A DNA stretch of 64,000 nt from Nitrospina sp052156635 (GTDB lineage Bacteria > Nitrospinota > Nitrospinia > Nitrospinales > Nitrospinaceae). Positions 50,023 through 59,895 of this stretch are shown piece by piece (position 1 is the first letter of the stretch; each line of letters begins with the position of its first letter). A program made the position numbers and the translations under genes. The stretch lies in the NCBI RefSeq assembly GCF_052156635.1, contig NZ_JBQKUO010000003.1:124001-188000 (forward strand), given 5' to 3'. Below the pieces are notes generated by a model. It was not told where the DNA came from and made no database searches. It worked only from the letters and a program-made list of their open reading frames with translations.

Positions 50023-51317
50023 GTTTTATTGAACACTCTCTCAAAAATGCGGTCCACATTCCGCAAATGTTTTTTCAGGTCGAACGCCTGATCGATCTCC
50101 TCGGCGCTCAACTTTTCCTTGATGTCCTCATCCTGCTTCAACAGGGAAACGAAATCGCCCCCCTGCTCCCACACCTGCATGGCGTTGCGTTGCACCATGC
50201 GGTACGCCTCGTCCCGCGTCACGCCCTTGCGCGTGAGCGCGAGCAAAACGTGTTCGGAAAAAACCAGCCCCTTCGTCAGTTCCAGGTTGCGCATCATGTT
50301 GTCCGGATACACCACCAACTGCTCGATCAGGCGGATCATCTTGTTCAGCATGTAATGAACGAGGATGGTGCTGTCCGGGCCGATGATACGTTCCACAGAC
50401 GAATGGCTGATATCACGCTCGTGCCACAGCGGCATGTTCTCCATCGCCGCCATGGCGTTGGCGCGCACCACGCGCGCCAGTCCGCAAATCTGTTCGGAGA
50501 CCACGGGGTTGCGCTTGTGCGGCATCGCCGACGACCCCTTCTGTCCCTTTGAAAAGTACTCCTCCGCTTCCAGCACTTCGGTTTTCTGCAGGTGACGGAT
50601 TTCGGTGGCGATCTTCTCCAAAGTGGTGGCGACGATCGCCAGCGTCGTGAAAAACTGCGCGTGCCGGTCACGCTGGATGACCTGGCTGGAAATGCGCGCC
50701 GGTTTCAGTTCCAGCTGGTCGCAGACGTATTCCTCCACATCCACGTCGATCCCTGCAAACACGCCGACCGCACCGGAGATCTGCCCGACGGCGATCTGGT
50801 CGCGCGCCTGTTCCAGGCGTTCCCGGTTGCGGTTGACCTCTTCGTACCAGTTCGCCAGCTTGAGGCCGAACGAAGTCGGCTCCGCGTGAATGCCATGCGT
50901 GCGACCGATGACCGGTGTGTGCTTGTGCTCCAAAGCGCGTTGCTTCAACACCTCGGCAAAGCGCTCGAGTTCACGCAGGATCAGGTTGGACGCGTCCTTC
51001 AACTGGACCGCCAGCGCCGTGTCCAGAACGTCGGATGACGTCATGCCCACGTGCATGAATCGCGCTTCCGGCCCCACGTATTCCGCAACCGACGTCAAAA
51101 ACGCAATGACGTCGTGCTTCACTTCCTTTTCGATTTCGTCGATGCGGGAAACGTCGAACCCGGCTTTCTGCTTGATCGTGTCCACCGCCTCCTGCGGAAT
51201 TTGTTTGAGATCGGCGAGCGCCTCGCAGGCATGGATTTCAATGGCGAGCCAGATGCGAAAACGGTTTTCCGGCTTCCAGATGAAAGCCATTTCGGGCAGT
51301 GTATAACGTTCGATCAA
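50016..51317 (-). CDS. purB: Adenylosuccinate lyase
   Basis: Cleaves SAICAR and adenylosuccinate, acting twice in purine synthesis. The fumarase-superfamily signature 'GSSAMPHKRNP' is present with 'HVGMTSSDVLDTALAVQL', 'IGRTHGIHAEPTSFGLK' and 'SHSSVERIIGPDS'. 433 residues is normal. The start is TTG 51317: 'MIERYTLPEM' matches the family N-terminus and AAGAAGGA lies eight bases upstream. First gene of a purB-purC unit. Confidence 0.96.
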   Translation of the reverse strand: MIERYTLPEMAFIWKPENRFRIWLAIEIHACEALADLKQIPQEAVDTIKQKAGFDVSRIDEIEKEVKHDVIAFLTSVAEYVGPEARFMHVGMTSSDVLDTALAVQLKDASNLILRELERFAEVLKQRALEHKHTPVIGRTHGIHAEPTSFGLKLANWYEEVNRNRERLEQARDQIAVGQISGAVGVFAGIDVDVEEYVCDQLELKPARISSQVIQRDRHAQFFTTLAIVATTLEKIATEIRHLQKTEVLEAEEYFSKGQKGSSAMPHKRNPVVSEQICGLARVVRANAMAAMENMPLWHERDISHSSVERIIGPDSTILVHYMLNKMIRLIEQLVVYPDNMMRNLELTKGLVFSEHVLLALTRKGVTRDEAYRMVQRNAMQVWEQGGDFVSLLKQDEDIKEKLSAEEIDQAFDLKKHLRNVDRIFERVFNKTG

Positions 51318-51365
51318 AACGGAATCCTTCTTGCGATATATTAATAATTTTTAATCAAAAGGCAG

Positions 51366-51394
51366 TTGAAGCCGCCCGATGCGGACCTTACAAT
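51366..51394 (+). promoter_or_regulatory. Predicted promoter of the phosphatase / kinase / macroglobulin genes
   Basis: TTGAAG (51366-51371), 17-base spacer, TACAAT (51389-51394). The leader to the ATG at 51500 is about 100 bases. Confidence 0.5.
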
Positions 51395-51499
51395 GAATGA
51401 ATCGGTTTGACTTTGAAAGTGCAAAGGGCGTGAGGTGCTTTTCCGGTAAGGAAAACACGCGTCATCTTAAACGGATTCCGCCGCCAAATCAAATATACA

Positions 51500-51988
51500 A
51501 TGGGCCCCTCCAAAACCATTGAAATCTGCTTTGTTTGCCTCGGCAACATCTGCCGCTCCCCACTCGCTGAAGGGGTGTTTCAGCACCTCGTCAACTCACA
51601 GAAATTGCAGGAAAAAATCATCATCGACTCGGCAGGCACCGGAAACTGGCATGTGGGCTCGCCCCCGGACCGGCGCATGGAATCGACCGCCCGCAAAAAG
51701 GGAGTCCGGCTGACCTCCATCGCCCAGCAGTTTCAGCCCGGGGATTTCCGCCGTTTCGACCTGGTGATCGCCATGGACCGCTCCAACCTGCAAAGTCTGG
51801 AATACATGTGCCCCCCGGAGGTAGCCGGGCAAAAACTCAAGCTGTTCCGCTCTTTCGACCCTCAGGCCAACGGCGACCTGGACGTGCCCGATCCGTACTA
51901 TGGGGGACAGTCCGGATTTGAAGACGTGTTCGAGATCGTGAACAGGACCTGTCCGCAGATCCTGGAATACATAAAAACCCGATTCTGA
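51500..51988 (+). CDS. Low-molecular-weight protein-tyrosine-phosphatase family protein
   Basis: 162 residues. The P-loop CX5R is Cys13 to Arg19 ('FVCLGNICRSPLAEGVF') and the general-acid motif is 'DVPDPYYGG' near residue 133. All catalytic positions are kept. Bacterial members dephosphorylate phosphotyrosine; a subgroup paired with fructosamine kinases removes the 5-phosphate of ribulosamines. The next gene, 11 bases away, is such a kinase, which favours the second role. No strong ribosome site at the ATG. Confidence 0.92.
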   Translation: MGPSKTIEICFVCLGNICRSPLAEGVFQHLVNSQKLQEKIIIDSAGTGNWHVGSPPDRRMESTARKKGVRLTSIAQQFQPGDFRRFDLVIAMDRSNLQSLEYMCPPEVAGQKLKLFRSFDPQANGDLDVPDPYYGGQSGFEDVFEIVNRTCPQILEYIKTRF

Positions 51989-51999
51989 AATCGGTCTTT

Positions 52000-52875
52000 A
52001 TGAAAAACGAACTGCACGGCGTTCTGAAAACGGTTTACGGCCAACCGGTGGAAATCCGGAACACGCAATCCATTGGCGGGGGGTGCATCAATGAAACGCT
52101 CCTCCTGACCCTGTCCAACGGCGACCGCGTGTTCGTCAAGCACAACGACCAGCCGCCGCCCGACTTCTTCGCGCGGGAAGCGGATGCGCTCCGCCTCATG
52201 GGACGCGCCAAGAACGGCCCGCGCGTTCCGCAGGTCATAGGTCTTCCCGAAGAAATCAATCCCCGCTACCTGCTTCTTGAATACATCGAACCGGGCACGC
52301 CCAATAGTGATTTCCACGAGCGCTTCGCACGCGGACTGGCGGGACTCCACCACATGTCGCACCAGTTTTACGGTTTCGACCGGGACAACTACATCGGTTC
52401 CACGGTGCAGATCAACCAGCCGGAGACCAATCCGCTCGTTTTTTTTCGCGAACACCGCCTGCGGTTTCAGCAGGAACTGGCACGCAAACGCGGCCTGCTT
52501 CCCACCAACGTGGACCAGCGTATCGACCTGCTTCTCAACAAACTCCACCTCTTGATGGACCTGGAAGGCGAAAAACCTGCATTGCTCCACGGAGACCTGT
52601 GGTCGGGCAATTATTTCGCCGACCGCTACGGCACGCCGTGCATTTTTGACCCGGCCAGCTATTTCGGTCTGCGCGAAGCGGACCTTGCGATGACGGAACT
52701 GTTCGGCCGTCTGCCGCAACGGTTCTACGACGCCTATCACGAAGTGTTTCCCCTGAATCCGGGATACGAAAACCGGAAACAGATTTTCAATCTGTACCAT
52801 CTGCTCAATCACCTCAACCTTTTTGGAAGTTCCTATCTGTCCTCGGTGAAAGCCGTGGTGAACCGGTTTGTGTGA
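52000..52875 (+). CDS. Fructosamine/ribulosamine-3-kinase family protein
   Basis: A 291-residue kinase of the FN3K/aminoglycoside-phosphotransferase fold. 'SIGGGCINETLLLTLSNGDRVFVKHN' forms the nucleotide loop and Lys. 'LLHGDLWSGNYFAD' is the catalytic loop (Asp) and 'CIFDPASYFGLREADLAMTELFG' the metal-binding Asp and family signature. Such enzymes phosphorylate the third carbon of ketoamines on protein lysines, making them fall off. The phosphatase gene is directly upstream. Likely co-transcribed with it. Confidence 0.92.
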   Translation: MKNELHGVLKTVYGQPVEIRNTQSIGGGCINETLLLTLSNGDRVFVKHNDQPPPDFFAREADALRLMGRAKNGPRVPQVIGLPEEINPRYLLLEYIEPGTPNSDFHERFARGLAGLHHMSHQFYGFDRDNYIGSTVQINQPETNPLVFFREHRLRFQQELARKRGLLPTNVDQRIDLLLNKLHLLMDLEGEKPALLHGDLWSGNYFADRYGTPCIFDPASYFGLREADLAMTELFGRLPQRFYDAYHEVFPLNPGYENRKQIFNLYHLLNHLNLFGSSYLSSVKAVVNRFV

Positions 52876-52929
52876 CCGGTTCCGTCTGCGGCCTCTGCAA
52901 GAGGACGGCTTCATATAAGGAGAGACGGT

Positions 52930-55900
52930 ATGCCAACCCCATCCCGGTCCATCAAAAATGTTTTCTGGTGCGCGCTTGCCCTGCTGGTCCTGCTGATTCC
53001 TTCCACCCCTTCCTATTCCGATTCCTCGCAGGACGTATTCGAGCAACTCAAGGCGGAAGCGGAACTGCTGTACGAGCGCGGCTCGTATTCCCGTGCGCAC
53101 AAGGTGTATCTTGATGTGGCCGGCCTGGTTTTGAATGAGGATGACACGCGCTGGGTGCAGTTCCGTCTCGCGGACACGTTGTGGCGGGCGCAGTCGGCCT
53201 CCAGCAACCCGGACACCACCACGGTGGACAAGGCCCGGTTTCAACTGGAGAAAATGGTGCGCGACGTCAAACACCCGGAGTTCCGCGACCGTATCTGGGC
53301 AGAGGTGCACGAGTCGCTCGGCGATTTCTGGTGGTCGCGCACGCAGGGCCGCAACTGGGGCAGTGGATGGCGGTATTACCAGAACGCGCTCGACTGGTGG
53401 GCGGGGGCGCGCGATGTGGAACTGGCGCGTGATCGCTACCTCAACATGATCTGGAAAATCACACAACCGTCGTGGGTCCCCCAAAATTACTACTACGGTT
53501 ACTACGGCATGAACGTACCGATCCAGTTCCTGGACAACGCGCGCAAGATCGCAAAGAAAGACGCGGACCGGCACCAGACGCAATACCTCTATGCCATGGC
53601 GTTGCGCAACCGCGGCAACCACTGGCAACAGCAGAAAATTCCTGAAGCGTTTGAAGAAGCATTGAAAGCCGGGCGCGCTTCCGAGTGGCACGACGATGCG
53701 CTTTATCATTACGCCCAGTGGCTGGCGGGGTCCGGCGAGGTCATCATCCTCGCCAACGGCCAGACCGTGCGCAAACAGAATTATAAAAAAGCCCTGGATT
53801 ACTATTCGCAACTGCTTCGCGAGTTTGACAAAGGCGAGACGCGTTACTACGACGACGCAAAGCGGCAGATCGAGGCCATCACCCGGCCCGTCCTGAACAT
53901 CGGGGTGCCCAGCATTTTCCTTCCCGGCACCACCCCGGAATTCACGCTCAACTGGCGCAACGTGTCCGATATCAAACTGGATCTGTACGCCATCGACCTC
54001 ACCCGCGACGTGGACCTGACGGATGAAAGCAACCCTGCGCACTGGATGAACAGCGTCAACCTGCTCCTCAAAACCGCGACACAATCGTGGCGCGAGGATA
54101 CGGAAGATCAGGGCGACCACATGCCCGGCGCGCGGCGCATCGAACTGAAAGAAAAGCTGCCGATGGGCGCCTACCTGCTCCGCGCCACGGGGGGCGGTGA
54201 AGAAGCGCGTGAACTCATCCTCGTCACCGACACGGCGCTGGTGACGCAAAACGCGAGCCGGCAGGCCCTGGGCTATTTCTGTGACAGCATGAGCGGCGCA
54301 CCCATCGTTGGAGCCGAAGTGCGGTTTTTCGAACATTACTACGACGGCCGGAAATGGCGGTGGCGGGACGCGGAAGGAAAAACCAATGAAGACGGACTCG
54401 CCGTGTTCGAACTGGAAGAAGGCCGCTACAATTCCCAGTTCTTCATGGCGGCGACCCTGAAAGACCGGCAGGCGCTGGCAATGGGCTACAACCGCCATTA
54501 CCGGAGCGACCAGCGGCCCTGGAAAATTTATGTCCATACCGACCGCCCGGCGTACCGCCCGGAAGAAACCGTGAAATGGAAACTGACCGCCCGTACCTAC
54601 GACGGGGAGGTGTACCACACCCCCTACAAGGAAAAACTCAAATATACGGTTTACGATCCGCGCGGCACCAAAATGAAAGAAGATTCCGTGAAGCTGAATG
54701 CATTCGGAAGCGCGTGGGGTGAGCTGGAACTGCCCCAGACCCTGCCGCTGGGCGAGTACCGGATCGAGTTCCACACCACCGGCCGGAAAAGCCGCCGCAT
54801 CGGGCAGGCGGCGATGTTTCGTCTGGAGGAGTACAAACTGCCGGAGTTCAAGGTTGCCGTAAAAAGTCCGGAGGAGAACGGCAAGCCCAAGGTGTTTTCG
54901 CTGGGGGATGAGGTGACGGTGGACATTGCCGCCGAGTACTATTTCGGCGGTCCTGTTGCCAACGCCAATGTGGAAGTCGTTGTGTACCAGAAGCCGTACT
55001 ACCATGCCTGGCAGGAAGAGCGCACTTATCCCTGGTACTACGGTGACATGATCCAGAAACCGCAACGCTACTGGGGTTCCGGTCAGCAGGTCAAACGGGA
55101 AGTGATCAAGACCGACCAGGAAGGCAAGGCGAAACTCACGTTCGAAACCCAGCCTGGCGGGCAGGACCTCGAATTCCAGATCGAGGCGCGGGTGACCGAC
55201 GCCTCCCGTCGCGAGGTGGTGGCCAAGGACACGGTGAAAGTGACGCGCCATCCGTATCTCGTCCAGTTGAAAGGCGAACACAACCTGTACCAACCGCAGG
55301 ATAAAATCGGCGTTAACATCAAGTCGGTGGACGCCAACCAGCGGCCGCACACCGCTACGGGCACCATCACCGTCACCCGCGACTACTGGTTCGAAATCTG
55401 GATCGCTCCCGACGGACATGAGGTGGCGGGTGCGGAGTTGAAATCGGTGCGTGAAAAAACCGCCATCTTCCCTCCCCCGCCGGTTCCGGGTCAGCCTGGC
55501 TGGCAGTTGAAGTTCCGCGGTTACCAGCACGACGAAATCCTGAAACGCTCGGTCACCACCGACGCCGAAGGGGAAACGCTGTTCACCTTCACGCCGGAGC
55601 GGGAAGGTTATTACCGCTTCTCATGGTCGTCGCAGAAAGATCCGCAGAGCCTGCCCATCACCGCCGAAACCACGGTATGGGTGGCGGACAACAACACCAC
55701 CGACCTCGGTTACCGCCACGGCGGGCTGGAGATCATCGTCGATAAAGACACGTTTCACGCCGGCGAGACCGCCCCGGTCATGCTGGTGTCGCACACGAGC
55801 GATCGCTACGTGCTGTTCAGCGTGTCCGCTGACGACCTGTACAGTTACCGCCTCGTTCACCTGACGGGCAATGTGAAGCTGGTGCAACTCGACATTGAAG

Positions 55901-58899
55901 AAAAACACGTTCCCAACCTGTTCCTGAACGGGCTCATGGTGAGCGACAACCAGATTCACCGGGACATAAAACAGGTGGTGGTGCCGCCGGTGAAGCAGTT
56001 CCTGAACGTGGAGGTGAAGCCGGATCGAGACCAGTACCGGCCACGTGAGGAAGGCACCCTCACTGTCACCACACTCGACCACAAGGGCCGCCCGGTGGCC
56101 GCCGAAGTGGCACTGTCGCTGGTGGACGAGTCGGTGTTCTACATCCAGGAAGACCTTGCTCCGGATCCCCGCCAGTTTTTCTTCGGCAGTAAGCGGCCTA
56201 ACCGGCTCAACATGACAAGCACGTTCCAGATGAAAGCCTACCGCGACCGCAAACGCGAAGACCAGTTGCAGAGGAACGAACTGGAACGGCGCGCGTATGA
56301 ACCGGGACGCTTTAAGGACAAGGGTTTCAACGACCAGCTTGGTGCGGCTTATAAAAAGTCGTCGCCCACAGAAGTGTTTCCCGGCGCGGTTATGGAAGAA
56401 TCAGCACCGATGGCCATGGACATGGACCAAATGAAGTCCGAGGGGAAGGTCGGCAGCAAGGAACGGCTCCAAATGAATGAGGGGGATGGCCAGGAACAAG
56501 GAGCGGTGACCGTACGTTCGGATTTTCGCACCACGGTGTTCTGGCAACCCAACGTGCATACCGGAAAGGACGGCAAGGCGATGGTCAAGGTCACGTTTCC
56601 GGATTCGTTGACCGAGTGGCGCGCCACGGCACGCGTGGTGGACCGGAGCAACCGCTTCGGCATCGCCAAAGGGCACACCCGCACGCAGAATCCCCTCATC
56701 GTTCGCCTGCAGGCACCGCGTTTCTTTGTAGCCGGCGATGAGGTCGTTCTATCCGCCATCATCAACAACAACACCGATGCGCCGATGGATGTCGCACCCG
56801 GCATTCAAGCTGCGGGCGGCGTGCGCCTGGTCAAGCGCCTCACGCATACGACAACAGATAAAACCCGGTTGAACCTGGTTTCCGTTCCCGCACGCGGTGA
56901 GGTGCGCGTGGACTGGCTGGGGGTGGTGGAAAAGCCGGGGGACGTTAAAATTCAGGTGCTGGCGCGCACGCCGAAACTGAGCGACGCCATGGAAAAACGG
57001 TTCGTAGTGCACGAACACGGCATCGAAAAATTCCTCGCCAAATCCGGAAAAGTACGCGGTGAGGCGGTTTCGATCCGGCTCGACATCCCGGCGGAACGCA
57101 AACTCGATTCCACTCAACTGACCGTGCAGGTGAGCCCCAGCATCGCCGTGACCCTGCTCGATTCCCTGCCCTATCTCATCGATTTTCCATACGGTTGTAC
57201 CGAGCAGACCCTGAGCCGGTTTCTGCCGACGGTGATCGTCGGGAAAACCCTGCGCGACCTGGGTGTGGATGAGGAGGATGTGATGGACCGCGTTTTCGGC
57301 GGCATCGATGCCCAGCACACCGGGAAGACGCACCCCAAGGGCAAACAGAACCTGAAAAAGCTGAAAGCCATGGTGCAGGCCGGCCTCGACCGGCTTTACG
57401 ACTTCCAACATTCCGACGGCGGCTGGAGCTGGTGGAAAAAAGGCGACAGCGATCCGTTCATGTCGGCGTACGTTCTGTGGGGACTGGGACTGGCTCGCGA
57501 GGCTGGCGTGGAGGTACGGCGGGACGTGCTGGAACGCGCTTACCGCTACCTCAACCGGGCTCTCGTGGAAGCCGAAGCGCAATACGACATGCAGGCGTTC
57601 CTGCTCCATGCGGCAACGCACCACGGTCATAAAGAAAAGGACCGTGCAAACAAGTTCCAGATGAAGGCCTACGCCAATCTGTGGAAACACAAGGACCGTT
57701 TGAACGCTTACGGCCGTGCCCTGCTGGCCCTCTCCGCGCATTACCTGGACCGCAGGGAAGACGCCCGGACCCTGATTGAGAACCTGGAGAACGGCGTGCA
57801 GGTCGACAACCGGCCGGATCAATCCATTCTTCATCATGGGACAGGGGGTAACAAGGAGACCGTCATGGCGACAGCTCACTGGGGCGAAGACGGCATTTAT
57901 TACCGGTGGTCTGATGGCGGCGTGGAGGCCACAGCGTTCGCCCTGCGGGCACTTCTGACCATCGCTCCCAAGCACGAGTTGATCGAGCCCGCCATGAACT
58001 GGCTGGTGAAAAACCGGCGCGGAGCCCACTGGAGCAACACCCGCAACACCGCCATCGCCGTACTCGCGCTCAACGACTACCTGAAAACCTCCGGCGAACT
58101 TGCGGGCGGCCAGGAATATGAATTGATCGTGAACGGCACATCCATCGCAAAAACCGAAGTGGAGGACGTGTTGCAGGCCCCCGGAAGGTATGACATCGAT
58201 CCCGCTCTCATCCGCGACGGGGCCAACGAAATTCGAATTCAACGAAGCGGCGAGGGTCCTTTGTATTTCGCGGCACACGCGGAGTTTTTCAGCCTGGAAG
58301 AACCTGTCACTCCCGCGGGCAATGAAATCTTCGTCAAACGCCAGTACTACAAGCTGGTAGGACGGCCCAGCCTGTTGAAAGGCTACGTCTACGACAAGCA
58401 ACCGCTCAACGACGGGGAACAGGTTACAAGTGGCGACCGCATTGAAACCGTACTCACCATCGAAGCCAAAAACCATTACGAATACCTGGTGTTTGAAGAT
58501 CTCAAACCTGCGGGCTTCGAAGCGGTGGAGGTTAAAAGTGGCGGCGACCTTTATGCGCGCGAACTTAAATGGTCCGCCATCCTCAAAAAATTCGGCAGTC
58601 AGGCCGAACCTGTGGCCGGCAAGACCCCCCAGTTGAAGCACGTGGTGCTGCCTCCGTACCTGCCGTCCAGTGATTACACCGGCCGCTCGCGTTGGGTGTA
58701 CCAGGAACTGCGCGACAGGAAGGTGGCCATATTCGTGGATAAACTGCCGCAGGGCGTGTGGGAAATCCGCTACACGCTGCGCGCGGAAATTCCGGGGCAT
58801 TTTCACGCTTTGCCGGTGATGGGGCATGCCATGTACATTCCGGAAATCCGTGCCAACGGATCCGAGGTGCGGGTGCGCGTGGTGGACCGGAACGAGTGA
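52930..58899 (+). CDS. Alpha-2-macroglobulin family protein with intact thioester
   Basis: A 1989-residue periplasmic protein, larger than E. coli YfhM (about 1650). A signal peptide ('NVFWCALALLVLLIPSTPSYS') without lipobox is followed by an about 350-residue helical, TPR-like region ('AEAELLYERGSYSRAHKVYLDVAGL'). Then come macroglobulin domains including MG2-like 'VHTDRPAYRPEETVKWKL', a bait-like and DUF-type region, and 'SVFYIQED'. The A2M domain ('DFRTTVFWQPNVHTGKDGKA', 'PDSLTEWRATARVV') precedes the thioester CTEQ (Cys1423-Gln1426, in 'PYGCTEQTLSRF'). A terpenoid-cyclase-like TED and C-terminal domain follow. AAGGAGAG precedes the ATG. Traps proteases by covalent linkage. The usual PBP1C gene is not adjacent. 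Confidence 0.94.
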   Translation: MPTPSRSIKNVFWCALALLVLLIPSTPSYSDSSQDVFEQLKAEAELLYERGSYSRAHKVYLDVAGLVLNEDDTRWVQFRLADTLWRAQSASSNPDTTTVDKARFQLEKMVRDVKHPEFRDRIWAEVHESLGDFWWSRTQGRNWGSGWRYYQNALDWWAGARDVELARDRYLNMIWKITQPSWVPQNYYYGYYGMNVPIQFLDNARKIAKKDADRHQTQYLYAMALRNRGNHWQQQKIPEAFEEALKAGRASEWHDDALYHYAQWLAGSGEVIILANGQTVRKQNYKKALDYYSQLLREFDKGETRYYDDAKRQIEAITRPVLNIGVPSIFLPGTTPEFTLNWRNVSDIKLDLYAIDLTRDVDLTDESNPAHWMNSVNLLLKTATQSWREDTEDQGDHMPGARRIELKEKLPMGAYLLRATGGGEEARELILVTDTALVTQNASRQALGYFCDSMSGAPIVGAEVRFFEHYYDGRKWRWRDAEGKTNEDGLAVFELEEGRYNSQFFMAATLKDRQALAMGYNRHYRSDQRPWKIYVHTDRPAYRPEETVKWKLTARTYDGEVYHTPYKEKLKYTVYDPRGTKMKEDSVKLNAFGSAWGELELPQTLPLGEYRIEFHTTGRKSRRIGQAAMFRLEEYKLPEFKVAVKSPEENGKPKVFSLGDEVTVDIAAEYYFGGPVANANVEVVVYQKPYYHAWQEERTYPWYYGDMIQKPQRYWGSGQQVKREVIKTDQEGKAKLTFETQPGGQDLEFQIEARVTDASRREVVAKDTVKVTRHPYLVQLKGEHNLYQPQDKIGVNIKSVDANQRPHTATGTITVTRDYWFEIWIAPDGHEVAGAELKSVREKTAIFPPPPVPGQPGWQLKFRGYQHDEILKRSVTTDAEGETLFTFTPEREGYYRFSWSSQKDPQSLPITAETTVWVADNNTTDLGYRHGGLEIIVDKDTFHAGETAPVMLVSHTSDRYVLFSVSADDLYSYRLVHLTGNVKLVQLDIEEKHVPNLFLNGLMVSDNQIHRDIKQVVVPPVKQFLNVEVKPDRDQYRPREEGTLTVTTLDHKGRPVAAEVALSLVDESVFYIQEDLAPDPRQFFFGSKRPNRLNMTSTFQMKAYRDRKREDQLQRNELERRAYEPGRFKDKGFNDQLGAAYKKSSPTEVFPGAVMEESAPMAMDMDQMKSEGKVGSKERLQMNEGDGQEQGAVTVRSDFRTTVFWQPNVHTGKDGKAMVKVTFPDSLTEWRATARVVDRSNRFGIAKGHTRTQNPLIVRLQAPRFFVAGDEVVLSAIINNNTDAPMDVAPGIQAAGGVRLVKRLTHTTTDKTRLNLVSVPARGEVRVDWLGVVEKPGDVKIQVLARTPKLSDAMEKRFVVHEHGIEKFLAKSGKVRGEAVSIRLDIPAERKLDSTQLTVQVSPSIAVTLLDSLPYLIDFPYGCTEQTLSRFLPTVIVGKTLRDLGVDEEDVMDRVFGGIDAQHTGKTHPKGKQNLKKLKAMVQAGLDRLYDFQHSDGGWSWWKKGDSDPFMSAYVLWGLGLAREAGVEVRRDVLERAYRYLNRALVEAEAQYDMQAFLLHAATHHGHKEKDRANKFQMKAYANLWKHKDRLNAYGRALLALSAHYLDRREDARTLIENLENGVQVDNRPDQSILHHGTGGNKETVMATAHWGEDGIYYRWSDGGVEATAFALRALLTIAPKHELIEPAMNWLVKNRRGAHWSNTRNTAIAVLALNDYLKTSGELAGGQEYELIVNGTSIAKTEVEDVLQAPGRYDIDPALIRDGANEIRIQRSGEGPLYFAAHAEFFSLEEPVTPAGNEIFVKRQYYKLVGRPSLLKGYVYDKQPLNDGEQVTSGDRIETVLTIEAKNHYEYLVFEDLKPAGFEAVEVKSGGDLYARELKWSAILKKFGSQAEPVAGKTPQLKHVVLPPYLPSSDYTGRSRWVYQELRDRKVAIFVDKLPQGVWEIRYTLRAEIPGHFHALPVMGHAMYIPEIRANGSEVRVRVVDRNE

Positions 58900-58913
58900 G
58901 GAAACGAGAGCAT

Positions 58914-58950
58914 AAAAAAACCACCCCGGGTCAGGGGAGCCCGGGGTGGT
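58914..58950 (-). terminator. Strong intrinsic terminator between macroglobulin and zinc-ribbon genes
   Basis: Stem CCACCCCGGG (58921-58930) with CCCGGGGTGG (58940-58949), nine-base loop. On the minus strand it is followed by seven T. It ends the zinc-ribbon gene and could also stop plus-strand transcription from the macroglobulin gene. Confidence 0.85.
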
Positions 58951-59038
58951 TCTGAAAAACTGCTGAACAGGACGGGAACCGCCCTTTCAAAAATTTAGAT
59001 TACAGACGCAACGAAATCGATTCAAAAAACTTATTCCT

Positions 59039-59797
59039 TTAAAATCCCCCGGCGATCTTTTTGATGAAGGTCTGGATTTCCTTTCGCAGGGGACCGTCCA
59101 GATTTTTCTCTTCCCGCGTCAGCGTGGTCAGGATATTGGTTCCGAACGCAGCCTCCATTCCCGCGGCCATGCTGACGAGGATGCGGGTTCCGTATTTTTC
59201 CATGAGTGCGTGCTCTTCCGCCGCGCGGAACGCCATTTCCGGTCCCACCAGGATGGCCCAGGTTTTGATGACGGCGACATCTTTGGCTTCCCGGATTTGC
59301 AGGTTTTCCAACTCTTCCATATACGTTCCAGGATCAATCTGGCCAGACTCGAAACTGTCGATCAGCTGTTGCATGGACATGTCCTCCGTGTCGAGCCTGT
59401 TGAGGATGTGCTCAAACAGGCGGCCTTCCATATCCTTCAGTTTTTTCAGGTTCCAGATGTAATAGTACTCGCCGGGCCGGTTATCTTCTCCGCGGATTTC
59501 GCGTTTTATTTTTTTCAGGCATTCGGGGCACCGTTTCCCCGCGTCATAGCTGAACGGCTGGCCGCAGGGACAGTCGGAAAGGTAAGTCTGCACAGCAAGC
59601 GCCAGGGCCTCGCCTTCGATTTTCAATACCTCCTTTATGGCCACACGCACGAAATCATTGCGTGCGATCTGGATGCCTTTCACACAGGAAGAACAGTGGA
59701 CCCTGTAGGCACCCTCGTTTTCTGCGGGTTCAAAAACAGGCTCATACGTGGCTTTGCACAAGGTGCAGGTCACTTGCTTGGAAACATTTTCGTCCAT
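59039..59797 (-). CDS. Uncharacterised protein with two zinc-ribbon Cys pairs
   Basis: 252 residues. The N-terminal half holds CxxC pairs in 'VTCTLCKATY' and 'VHCSSCVKG', then 'DCPCGQPFS' and 'RCPECLKKI', enough for two zinc knuckles. The C-terminal half is helical with no recognisable domain ('MSMQQLIDSFESGQIDPGTYMEELENL'). No signal peptide. No family recognised. It lies between the oxidoreductase operon terminator and its own terminator, so it is transcribed alone. A role in nucleic acid or protein binding is possible, not shown. Confidence 0.7.
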   Translation of the reverse strand: MDENVSKQVTCTLCKATYEPVFEPAENEGAYRVHCSSCVKGIQIARNDFVRVAIKEVLKIEGEALALAVQTYLSDCPCGQPFSYDAGKRCPECLKKIKREIRGEDNRPGEYYYIWNLKKLKDMEGRLFEHILNRLDTEDMSMQQLIDSFESGQIDPGTYMEELENLQIREAKDVAVIKTWAILVGPEMAFRAAEEHALMEKYGTRILVSMAAGMEAAFGTNILTTLTREEKNLDGPLRKEIQTFIKKIAGGF

Positions 59798-59895
59798 AGG
59801 TACACCCTAGTGATAACGCCTGGTGGGGCGGTTGAATACGGTTTGCGGGAGGGCCTGCATTCCATCCTTGGCTGTGCGCCGGGTTTCCGTTTTTG

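Noticed and set aside
51898..55530. A 1210-codon open frame on the minus strand opposite the macroglobulin gene
   Set aside because: It is the antisense shadow of a verified coding frame, rich in His/Arg/Val as expected from reversed GC-rich codons, and has no domain similarity.
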